Below, one piece after another: positions 1-6,042 of a stretch of 8,332 bases of DNA. The stretch is from Pseudomonadota bacterium. Its GTDB lineage: Bacteria; Pseudomonadota; Alphaproteobacteria; Rhizobiales; Xanthobacteraceae. The notes beneath the pieces are model-generated. The model was not told the DNA's origin. It ran no database searches and saw only the letters and a program-made list of their open reading frames with translations. Position numbers and translations under genes: made by a program. The DNA is taken from NCBI GenBank assembly GCA_023449855.1, contig JAEXHR010000315.1, forward strand, positions 1 through 8,332, written 5' to 3'. The stretch's first letter is position 1; each line of letters begins with the position of its first letter.

Positions 1-741
1 GAACAGCACTGCATTGATGGCAAGTGCCGCCAGCATCAGATCGGCGCGAAACACCTGATCGAACAGCAGCGCCCGCATGCCCTCGAACACATAGGTCGGC
101 GGAAAGCACCACGCGACCGGCTGCAGCCATGCCGGCAGCACCGCTACGGGATAGTAGACGCAGACCAGCGGCATCAGGCCGAACATCAGCGTCCAGACGA
201 TGCTCTCCGCGCCGAGCCCGTTGCGCAGCACGAGGCCCGAGACAAAGATGCCGAGCGACCAGCTGGTGAAGATCAGATTGCATAAGAAGGCGATCATCGG
301 CAGGCCGAACGACAGCAGATTGAAATTGAAGAACACCGCCGCGAGGATGACCATCGGGATGACACCGATCGCCAGGCGAACGAGACTCATCAGCATCAGC
401 GCGATCAGGAATTCGATGGGCTTCAGCGGGCTCATCATGAGATTGCCGAGGTTCCGCGCCCACATCTCTTCCAGAAATGAAATCGAGAAGCCGAGCTGGC
501 CGCGAAACAGGATATCCCACAGGATGACAGCGCCGATCAGCGTGCCGCCCGCCTGCGCGAAGAAGCCGGCATTCTGTGAGATATAGTTCTGCAGAAAGCC
601 CCAGGTGATGATCTGCAGCGCCGGCCAGTAGATCAGCTCCAGCATCCGTGGCCAGGATGAGCGCAACAGATACCAGTAGCGCAGCACCATCGCATTGATG
701 CGATGCATGGCGAGGCCGCGCGTGTGCTCGACGAGATTCAT
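1..741 (-). CDS. ABC-2 type transporter permease, partial (C-terminus beyond left edge)
   Basis: This is the membrane subunit of an ABC-2 type export system in the inner membrane. It works with the ATPase encoded just upstream on the same strand. Reading the minus strand from the ATG at 741-739 gives 247 open codons, running to the window edge without a stop. Residues 91-107 carry the conserved cytoplasmic segment of this family (EEMWARNLGNLMMSPLKP, with R96-N97-L98). Hydrophobic stretches follow from about residues 109-138 onward. Near the end the typical YPVAVLPAWLQPVAW and EGMRALLF segments appear, as expected for a protein of about 260-270 residues, so little is missing. The ATG has a good ribosome binding site. 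A repeat with strong hairpins (795-925) separates it from the ATPase gene. The substrate cannot be told; polysaccharide, drug or lipid export are all possible for this family. Confidence 0.85.
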   Translation of the reverse strand, partial: MNLVEHTRGLAMHRINAMVLRYWYLLRSSWPRMLELIYWPALQIITWGFLQNYISQNAGFFAQAGGTLIGAVILWDILFRGQLGFSISFLEEMWARNLGNLMMSPLKPIEFLIALMLMSLVRLAIGVIPMVILAAVFFNFNLLSFGLPMIAFLCNLIFTSWSLGIFVSGLVLRNGLGAESIVWTLMFGLMPLVCVYYPVAVLPAWLQPVAWCFPPTYVFEGMRALLFDQVFRADLMLAALAINAVLF

Positions 742-746
742 GGCGT

Positions 747-754
747 CACCTCCC
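747..754 (-). promoter_or_regulatory. Ribosome binding site of the ABC permease
   Basis: On the minus strand GGGAGGTG lies 5 bases upstream of the ATG at 741. It is one of the clearest Shine-Dalgarno matches in the window. It fixes the permease start and suggests the gene is translated independently of the ATPase, despite sharing a likely operon. Confidence 0.6.
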
Positions 755-794
755 GGTTACGGCCAGGGCTATCGCATGTATCGCTTGAACGATC

Positions 795-925
795 AGGATA
801 GTGCTTGGCCTGCATGGTTCGAGACGCCCGCTTCGCGGGCTCCTCACCATGAGGGTCTTCTAAAGCGCGCTACTCGACCCTCATCCTGAGGAGCGGCCCT
901 CTTCGGCCGCGTCTCGAAGGATGGC
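795..925. repeat. Two-unit palindromic repeat cassette, left copy (REP/BIME-like)
   Basis: The cassette holds two related hairpin units facing each other: unit A at 814-854 (plus) and unit B at 879-922 (minus). Both have the same plan: a 5 bp outer stem, TCGAGAC, a 6 bp inner stem with a short loop, then TCCTC, the outer stem's other arm, and GAGG. In A the outer stem is ATGGT/ACCAT and the inner GCCCGC/GCGGGC; in B they are ATCCT/AGGAT and GCGGCC/GGCCGC. Bases differ but pairing is kept. The cassette matches 1796-1927 in inverted orientation: 2 mismatches over 68 positions (795-862) and 1 over 47 (879-925), with an unrelated 16-17 base centre. It lies between the ATPase and permease genes, and unit B supplies the ATPase stop codon. 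A RAYT-type transposase is the usual mobiliser of such elements; none is in this window. Confidence 0.88.
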
Positions 926-1765
926 GTCAGGCTGTATCTGATTATCCATCTGCAATTCCCCGCGGTTACGCCCGCGCGCGACATCGAGAAACACATCTTC
1001 GAGCGTGGTGCGGTTATAGCGTTGCAAAATGCCGTCCGGGCTGTCGTCGTCCTCGATGCGGCCCTTTTTCATGATGATCACGCGATCGCAAAGCCGTTCC
1101 ACCTCCAGCATGTTGTGCGAGGCGAGCAGGATCGTTGCGTTGTGACTCCGGCGATAGGTCTCCAGATGCTGGCGGATCCAGTCCGCCGTATCCGGATCGA
1201 GCGATGCGGTCGGCTCGTCCAGCAGCAGCAGTTCCGGCTCGTTGATCAGCGCCTTGGCCAGCGCCACGCGCGTCTTCTGGCCGGCGGAGAGCTTGCCGCT
1301 GGCGCGGTCGAGAAAATCGGTGAGATCGAGATCCGAGGCGAGCTGCTTGATGCGCTCGCGCAGGTTCCGCACCGCATAGAGCCTGCCGAACACCGTGAGG
1401 TTCTGCCGCACGGTCAGCCGCATCGGCATATCGACATAGGGACTTTCGAAGTTCATCCGGCCGAGCACATCGGCCGCCTGCTCCGGCATCGCATGACCGA
1501 GCACCGCCACCTTGCCGGAGGTCGGCAGCACCAGTCCCATGATCATCGCGATGGTCGTGGTCTTGCCGGCGCCATTGCCGCCGAGCAGCCCGGTGATGCT
1601 GCCGCGCGAGATGGAGAACGAGATGTCGTCGACGGCGCGGGTGGTCTTGTAGACCTTGACCAGATGCGCGACCTCGATCGCGGCCGGAACGTCCGGACGG
1701 CGCAGCGCGGCGCTGCTTTGCGTGATGTCATCGGCGGTCATTGCCTGCGTTGTGTGCGGCATCAT
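881..1765 (-). CDS. ABC transporter ATP-binding protein with repeat-derived C-terminal tail
   Basis: This is the cytoplasmic ATPase that powers the ABC-2 permease encoded downstream; it has 294 residues. Visible motifs are Walker A GGNGAGKTT (62-70), the ABC signature LSAGQ (159-163, a variant of LSGGQ), Walker B LLLLDEP (179-185), the D-loop SLD (188-190) and the H-loop His217. The Q-loop glutamine appears to be replaced: the expected place reads NFESPYVDMP (105-114), most simply with Glu107 there. Residues 281-294 (AILRDAAEEGRSSG) and the TGA stop are encoded by repeat unit B, so the original C-terminus has been replaced or extended. The start is uncertain. ATGs lie at 1765, 1762 and 1741, none with a good Shine-Dalgarno at proper spacing, and family homology begins only near residue 30. 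The gene is flanked on both sides by inverted copies of the same repeat. Confidence 0.9.
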   Translation of the reverse strand: MMPHTTQAMTADDITQSSAALRRPDVPAAIEVAHLVKVYKTTRAVDDISFSISRGSITGLLGGNGAGKTTTIAMIMGLVLPTSGKVAVLGHAMPEQAADVLGRMNFESPYVDMPMRLTVRQNLTVFGRLYAVRNLRERIKQLASDLDLTDFLDRASGKLSAGQKTRVALAKALINEPELLLLDEPTASLDPDTADWIRQHLETYRRSHNATILLASHNMLEVERLCDRVIIMKKGRIEDDDSPDGILQRYNRTTLEDVFLDVARGRNRGELQMDNQIQPDAILRDAAEEGRSSG

Positions 1766-1795
1766 GGCGCCGAACGCAAGGCGAAGCGGTCCGCA

Positions 1796-1927
1796 GCCAT
1801 CCTTCGAGACGCGGCCGAAGACGGCCGCTCCTCAGGATGAGGCAGAGTTTTGGGCACCATAGAAGACCCTCATGGTGAGGAGCCCGCGAAGCGGGCGTCT
1901 CGAACCATGCAGGCCCAACACTATCCT
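1796..1927. repeat. Two-unit palindromic repeat cassette, right copy, inverted relative to 795-925
   Basis: This is the same two-unit cassette as at 795-925, in reverse orientation: unit B at 1799-1842 (plus) and unit A at 1868-1908 (minus). Similarity extends past the hairpins to the outer CACTATCCT. It may fade out through a weaker match of 1928-1944 to the far side of the left copy (768-794). The copy sits about 30 bases upstream of the ABC ATPase start and 93 bases upstream of the kinase gene, inside the divergent promoter region. A promoter for the ABC operon must therefore lie within the repeat, beyond it, or in the 30 bases between. Confidence 0.88.
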
Positions 1928-1957
1928 CATGCATATGCGGTAGCGTTCCGGTGCAGA

Positions 1958-1973
1958 GCGGCGACTTTGCCGC
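1958..1973. promoter_or_regulatory. Possible RegA/RegR-type binding dyad upstream of the kinase gene
   Basis: The sequence GCGGC, six bases, GCCGC is a perfect 5 bp inverted repeat 47 bases before the kinase ATG. It fits the general form GCGNC-N-GNCGC, with variable spacing, recalled for response regulators of the RegA/PrrA/RegR family. The neighbouring gene is the cognate type of kinase, so autoregulation is plausible. The DNA is GC-rich, so a dyad of this size can occur by chance; the assignment is inference. Confidence 0.33.
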
Positions 1974-1985
1974 ATCGCCCAAGGT

Positions 1986-2014
1986 TTGTCGTCTCCCTAC
2001 CAACCCTTTAAAAC
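1986..2014 (+). promoter_or_regulatory. Possible promoter giving a leaderless kinase mRNA
   Basis: TTGTCG (1986-1991) and TAAAAC (2009-2014) are separated by 17 bases and resemble weak -35 and -10 elements. The overlapping TTTAAA at 2007-2012 is an alternative -10. Transcription would then begin at about 2020-2022, at the ATG itself (2021). This agrees with the lack of any Shine-Dalgarno sequence before the ATG and an in-frame TAA at 2009-2011 that rules out an upstream start. Confidence 0.28.
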
Positions 2015-2020
2015 CCTGAT

Positions 2021-3337
2021 ATGACCGACATTTCCGTTTCCGACTTCCGCCATCCACGCCGCTATGTGCGCCTCGACACGATCCTGCGTCTGCGCTGGCT
2101 GGCCGCGCTCGGGCAGCTCGCCGCCATTTTCGTGGTGGTGCAGGGCCTCGAATACGACATGGCGATCATCCCCTGCGTGACGATCATCGGCCTGTCGGCG
2201 GCGCTGAACCTCGTGCTGCAGACGCTGTTCAATCCAGTTCATCGCCTGGAAGCGATCAGCGCGGCCACGCTGCTGGCGCTCAACATCATCGAGCTGGCCG
2301 GCCTGCTTTACTTTACCGGTGGCCTGCAGAACCCGTTCTCGTTCCTGTTCCTGGCGCCGGTGCTGATCTCGGCGACGGCCCTGCCGACCAACTACACGAT
2401 TGCGCTGGGCGTCCTCGCCGCCACCTGCACCACCGTGCTGGCCTTCTTCCACCTGCCGCTGCCATGGGACGCCGCCGATCCGCTGGTGCTGCCGCAGATC
2501 TATCTGCTCGGCGTCTGGTTCTCGATCATGACTGCCATCGGCGTCACCAGTCTCTACGCCTTTCAGGTCACGGAAGAAGCGCGCAAGCTCTCCGATGCGC
2601 TCGCAGCCACCGAACTGGTGCTGACGCGCGAGCAGCATCTCACGCAGATCGATGGCCTCGCCGCCGCAGCTGCGCACGAACTGGGCACGCCGCTGGCGAC
2701 CATCTTCCTGATCTCGCGCGAGCTGGTGAAGACCATCGACAAGAATCCGGAACTCGCCGCCGATCTGCGCACCATGAGCGAACAGGCGCAGCGCTGCCGC
2801 GAGATCCTCTCCAAGATCACCCAATTGAATTCCAGCGGCGCGCCATTCGACCAGATGCGCATCTCGCAATTGATCGAGGAATCCGTGTCGCCGCATCGCG
2901 ATTTCGGCGTCGCCATCAAAGTGCGCATCGCAGTCTCTACCGCGCCCGAGCCGGTCGGCATGCGCAATCCAGCGATCCTCTACGGCGTCGGCAACATTCT
3001 GGAAAACGCCGTCGACTTCGCCCGCGAGCAGGTCGAGGTGAATGCCTGGTGGAACGCCGACGCCATCGTGCTGTCGATCTCCGACGACGGCCCCGGCATT
3101 CCGCCGGACCTCTTGAAGCGCATCGGCGAGCCCTATCTGTCGCGACGCCGCAACACCGAAGACGGCCCCCGCCGCGGCCTCGGCCTCGGCGTCTTCATCG
3201 CCCGCACGCTGCTCGAGCGCACCGGCGCCAAGGTGACCTTCAGCAACCGCGTGTTTCCTGACCACGGCGCCGTCGTGCAGATCGCCTGGCCCCGCGATGC
3301 GTTCGAGACGGCGGGGCAACTGGCGGAAGTGGATTGA
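2021..3337 (+). CDS. regB: RegB/PrrB/ActS/RegS-type redox-sensing histidine kinase
   Basis: This is a membrane sensor kinase that, in this family, reads the quinone pool and cellular redox state and phosphorylates a RegA/PrrA/RegR response regulator. That system controls photosynthesis, respiration, carbon and nitrogen fixation genes; the Bradyrhizobium name is regS. The 438 residues match the family length. The N-terminal half has about six membrane segments (roughly 24-180). The quinone-site motif GGLQNPF is at 100-106. The H-box AAAAHELGTPLA has phospho-acceptor His219. The redox cysteine is Cys259 in EQAQRCREIL, matching the conserved cysteine (Cys265) of Rhodobacter capsulatus RegB. The N-box NILENA (325-330), G1 box DDGPGI (355-360) and G2 box GLGLG (386-390) complete the ATPase domain, so the enzyme should be active. 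The start is the only possible ATG before residue 48. No response regulator gene is adjacent in the window. Confidence 0.93.
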   Translation: MTDISVSDFRHPRRYVRLDTILRLRWLAALGQLAAIFVVVQGLEYDMAIIPCVTIIGLSAALNLVLQTLFNPVHRLEAISAATLLALNIIELAGLLYFTGGLQNPFSFLFLAPVLISATALPTNYTIALGVLAATCTTVLAFFHLPLPWDAADPLVLPQIYLLGVWFSIMTAIGVTSLYAFQVTEEARKLSDALAATELVLTREQHLTQIDGLAAAAAHELGTPLATIFLISRELVKTIDKNPELAADLRTMSEQAQRCREILSKITQLNSSGAPFDQMRISQLIEESVSPHRDFGVAIKVRIAVSTAPEPVGMRNPAILYGVGNILENAVDFAREQVEVNAWWNADAIVLSISDDGPGIPPDLLKRIGEPYLSRRRNTEDGPRRGLGLGVFIARTLLERTGAKVTFSNRVFPDHGAVVQIAWPRDAFETAGQLAEVD

Positions 3338-3389
3338 TCTAGACGCAACACAGTGACTCACGTCTGCTGCCACCTGTCGGACTGCTGAT

Positions 3390-3402
3390 TTGACAATTGA
3401 CA
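3390..3402 (+). promoter_or_regulatory. Tandem TTGACA boxes in the gap before the Lon-N/ClpA-N fusion gene
   Basis: Two exact TTGACA hexamers lie in phase 7 bases apart (3390-3395 and 3397-3402) in the 234 bp gap between the kinase and the next gene. They look like -35 boxes, but no convincing -10 follows at 16-18 bases. The better -10-like TAGATA (3435-3440) is too far away. An 11-base dyad, CTTCG-C-CGAAG, follows at 3423-3433. The gap also holds a weak possible stem after the kinase stop (AGACG 3341-3345 with CGTCT 3361-3365). Nothing else stands out in it. Confidence 0.2.
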
Positions 3403-3557
3403 GCACACAGCGTTTGCGCGAACTTCGCCGAAGGTAGATACGACCTGCCGGTTGCGCCCTTTTGGGACGGTGAATGTATCAGCCTTTTCGGCATCCCCCT
3501 TTGCCCGAGCGACCGGGTCAGCAATGCAACCGCCTGACACGCCTGGTTCGCTCATGC

Positions 3558-3563
3558 AAAGGA
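3558..3563 (+). promoter_or_regulatory. Ribosome binding site that decides the start of the Lon-N/ClpA-N fusion
   Basis: AAAGGA ends 8 bases before the ATG at 3572. The in-frame ATG at 3566 is only 2 bases from it and the ATG at 3554 lies upstream of it. This site, plus the start of recognisable family homology exactly at 3572, makes 3572 the preferred start. Confidence 0.55.
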
Positions 3564-3571
3564 CGATGCAT

Positions 3572-4783
3572 ATGCGCGATTTTCGCGATGCCAAGGCTAT
3601 GGCGCAGACACTGCGCGACTCCCTGACTATCAAAGCCATCGATATCAGCCACAGTGAGAGTCTCGAGCTGGTCTCAAAAATGCTGGGCGTTGCCGACTGG
3701 AATACACTGTCGGCGATGCTGCAGGCGGACCACCGCCTGCCCGGTGCGGCCGTCAAGCCGCAAACCGCCAGCACAAGCTATCCAGCCATTCCGCTGCGTG
3801 ACTTCGTTCCGTTTCCCGCAACCGTCTTTCCGTTGATCGCCGGCCGTCCGAAGACCATGCGGGCCTTGCAGGACGCCTATGATCGCCAGCGCGAGGTCGC
3901 TCTCGCCGTGCAGAAGGACGGCACGCTCGACGAGCCCGGCTTCGACGACATCCACCATGTCGGTATTCTGGCGCAACTGCTCGACGTCCAGCGTTTCGAG
4001 AATGGAACGTTGAAGGTTCTGGTACAAGGCCGGCGCCGGGTCACCATCGCAAGCTTCGTCGGCGAAACCGGCGTCTATCAGGCTGACGTCTCCGAAGTCG
4101 ACGACGGGCCGCATCCCGAGGCAACGGACCTCATCCGGGACACGGTCGCGCGTTTCACCAACTACACGGCGACTCATGACATCAGCCTGCCGCCGATCTG
4201 GCCGCCGCTCGAAAAATCCTCCGACCCCGGCCGCGTCGCAGACATCATCGCGTCTCACATCATCCTGCCGACGAACGACAAGCAGAACCTGTTGGCGACA
4301 TTCGATCCCGTGGCGCGGCTGAAGCGTATCGCTGCCGCCATGGGCGCCCCGCTGCTGCCGCGGTCGCCCGCGCTGGATGTCACGTGGCGCCGCGCGCTGG
4401 ACCATGCCAACACCCGTCATCATCGCTATGCGACGCTGGAGCATCTTCTGCTCGCACTCGTCGACGACCCCGACGCCTCGGCGTTACTGCATGCCTGCAA
4501 GGCCGATCCGGGCGCGATCAAAGCCAGCCTGCTCGGCTATGTCGACAACGAGCTGACAAATCTGGCGATCGATGCCGGCGGGCAAGCCCGGCCAACGGAA
4601 GCATTCGCACGCGTGGCCCGGCACGCCGTTCTGCTAGCCAAGGAATTCGGCTGGCGAGAGGTCTCGGGCGGCGACATGCTGCTCGCCATTTTTTCCGAGA
4701 ACCTCAGCCCGGCGGCGCGGCTGCTCGACAAGCAGGGCGTTACCCGTCAAAACGTTCTGGACGTCATGCAGCAACGTGCGTGA
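3572..4783 (+). CDS. Glyoxalase-related / Lon substrate-binding / ClpA-type N-domain fusion protein
   Basis: This 403-residue protein seems built from the substrate-handling parts of two AAA+ proteases without their motors. Residues 1-52 (MRDFRDAKAMAQ... SHSESLELVS... DWNTLSAML) resemble the small 'glyoxalase-related' N-terminal domain seen in many rhizobial proteins. Residues about 70-258 form a full Lon N-terminal domain: PLRDFVPFPATVFPL, then VGILAQLLDV with TLKVLVQGRRR, then the helical part with DPGRVADIIASHI and LLATFDPVARL. Residues about 268-400 form both halves of a ClpA-type N-domain: HHRYATLEHLLLAL, and GGDMLLAIFSENLSPAARLL. There is no Walker A, no Ser-Lys protease dyad and no ClpP-docking region. 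Likely cytoplasmic, with no signal peptide. A role as adaptor, ClpS-binding decoy or protease regulator is inference. Its 3' end is 9 bases from the convergent MFS gene. An upstream TTG at 3452 would add 40 residues without homology. Confidence 0.88.
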   Translation: MRDFRDAKAMAQTLRDSLTIKAIDISHSESLELVSKMLGVADWNTLSAMLQADHRLPGAAVKPQTASTSYPAIPLRDFVPFPATVFPLIAGRPKTMRALQDAYDRQREVALAVQKDGTLDEPGFDDIHHVGILAQLLDVQRFENGTLKVLVQGRRRVTIASFVGETGVYQADVSEVDDGPHPEATDLIRDTVARFTNYTATHDISLPPIWPPLEKSSDPGRVADIIASHIILPTNDKQNLLATFDPVARLKRIAAAMGAPLLPRSPALDVTWRRALDHANTRHHRYATLEHLLLALVDDPDASALLHACKADPGAIKASLLGYVDNELTNLAIDAGGQARPTEAFARVARHAVLLAKEFGWREVSGGDMLLAIFSENLSPAARLLDKQGVTRQNVLDVMQQRA

Positions 4784-4784
4784 T

Positions 4785-4803
4785 CGGCGAGTTCAGATCG
4801 CCG
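4785..4803. terminator. Small hairpin between convergent stop codons
   Basis: CGGCGA and TCGCCG form a perfect 6 bp, GC-rich stem with a 7-base loop in the 9-base gap between the two converging genes. The loop contains the MFS stop codon. No T-run follows on either strand, so it would be a weak bidirectional terminator at best, or a barrier to convergent transcription. Confidence 0.27.
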
Positions 4804-6031
4804 GATCGGGAAACGCCGCGGCCTGTTTGAGCGCGCGGCGTTTCGCAAAGCCGGCAATCGCCAGCACTGCGAGACCCAGCACCACCGGCGGGAAGACGAC
4901 CGCGTTGACCGCGTTCCAGCCGTAATTCGCCAGCAGTTGCCCCGACGAGAACGAGCCCACCGCCATCAGGCCGAAGACGAGGAAATCGTTGAAGGCCTGC
5001 ACCTTGTTGCGTTCCTGGGGCCGATGCGTTTCGAGCACCAGCGCGGAAGCGCCGACAAAGCCGAAGTTCCAGCCGACGCCGAGCACCACAAGCCCGACCC
5101 AGAAATGCATCGCGGTGACGCCGGACATGCCGATCACTGCCGCCAGCGCTTCGAGCGCGAGACCGACTGCCACGACCTTCGGTGCACCGAAGCGGGTGAT
5201 CAGCGCGCCGGTGAAGAAGCTCGGCCCGTACATGGCGACCACGTGCCACTGGATGCCGAAATTGGAATCGCTGAGGCTGAGCCCGCAGAGCTTCATCGCC
5301 AGCGGCGCCGAGGTCATCACCAGATTCATCATCGCGTAGGACACCACACCGCAGATTGCGGCGGCGATGAAGCGCGGCTGCTTGATGATCTCCACCAGCG
5401 GCCGGCCGCCATGCATGTCTGCCGGCGCGGGCTTCGGCGCATCGACGGTCGACAGCAGTGCCATCGCGATCAGCGCCACCAAGGCCTGTGCGAGGAAGCT
5501 GAACGAGAACAGGTAAGGCGACCATATATCCATGGTCCACTGCACGAGCTGCGGCCCGAGCACGCCGGCAAACACGCCGCCAGCCATCACCCACGACACC
5601 GCCTTCGGCCGATAGGCCGGGCTCGCGCCATCGGCCGCGGCGAAACGATAGGACTGCGCCACGGCGCCGTAGAACCCGCCGAAGAAGGTCGCGCAGCAGA
5701 ACAGCGCAAATGACGATTGCAGGATCGCGATGGCGCCGAGCAGGCCGCACAGCGCCCCTGCTCCGCTGCCGATGATGAACGCCACGCGGCGTCCATAGCG
5801 GCGCGAAATGATACCGACCGGCAAGGTCGCTGCGGCAAGCCCGACCACATACATCGACAGCGGCACCGTCGCGAGCGAAACGCTCGGCGCCAGCGTCGCG
5901 CCGACGATGGCGCCAGTGGCGAAGATCACCGCCGAATTGGCGCCGCCCAGCGCCTGCGCGGCAGCAAGCCGCCACACCGTGGCACGCGCGCGCGCATCGT
6001 CGAAAGTCTCGGGAGTCGTCGTCTCGCTCAT
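4793..6031 (-). CDS. MFS transporter (12-helix major facilitator family)
   Basis: This inner-membrane secondary transporter has 412 residues, standard for a 12-helix MFS protein. The loop between helices 2 and 3 carries motif A in the form GIISRRYGRR (73-82), and a weaker copy occurs in the second half (ALITRFGAPKVV). YRFAAAD (128-134) and the glycine-rich GGVFAGVLGPQL (151-162) resemble the motif C region seen in drug and proton antiporters. A hydrophilic central loop at about residues 196-218 (PKPAPADMHGGRP) divides the two six-helix halves. The sequence does not reveal the substrate. The methyltransferase gene lies 117 bases upstream on the same strand and may be co-transcribed. The start at 6031 has only a weak GGCGGA, whose flank is caught in alternative hairpins (6043-6072). 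Confidence 0.88.
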   Translation of the reverse strand: MSETTTPETFDDARARATVWRLAAAQALGGANSAVIFATGAIVGATLAPSVSLATVPLSMYVVGLAAATLPVGIISRRYGRRVAFIIGSGAGALCGLLGAIAILQSSFALFCCATFFGGFYGAVAQSYRFAAADGASPAYRPKAVSWVMAGGVFAGVLGPQLVQWTMDIWSPYLFSFSFLAQALVALIAMALLSTVDAPKPAPADMHGGRPLVEIIKQPRFIAAAICGVVSYAMMNLVMTSAPLAMKLCGLSLSDSNFGIQWHVVAMYGPSFFTGALITRFGAPKVVAVGLALEALAAVIGMSGVTAMHFWVGLVVLGVGWNFGFVGASALVLETHRPQERNKVQAFNDFLVFGLMAVGSFSSGQLLANYGWNAVNAVVFPPVVLGLAVLAIAGFAKRRALKQAAAFPDPAI

Positions 6032-6042
6032 TGGGGAAATCC

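Noticed and set aside
1022..1840. Long open frame on the plus strand opposite the ABC ATPase
   Set aside because: Antisense shadow of the ATPase. It is rich in His, Arg and Gly without motifs; it merely ends in the same repeat-encoded peptide.
795..1927. Composite transposon carrying an ABC gene
   Set aside because: No transposase and no target duplication are visible. The repeats are non-coding hairpin cassettes, and the ATPase belongs with the adjacent permease, so it is a resident gene.
795..1927. CRISPR array
   Set aside because: There are only two inverted cassettes with internal hairpins; no regularly spaced direct repeats with unique spacers occur anywhere in the window.
1997..3406. 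Long open frame on the minus strand opposite the kinase gene
   Set aside because: It mirrors the kinase codons in GC-rich DNA. It has low-complexity Arg/Gly/Asp-rich content and no recognisable domain, while the plus strand encodes an intact RegB-type kinase.
3452..3571. Extended N-terminus of the Lon-N/ClpA-N fusion from a TTG at 3452
   Set aside because: The added residues have no homology, and the family N-terminus and a well-spaced AAAGGA both point to the ATG at 3572.
4937..5713. Plus-strand open frame opposite the MFS gene
   Set aside because: Antisense shadow, His/Arg/Glu-rich, without any domain signal.
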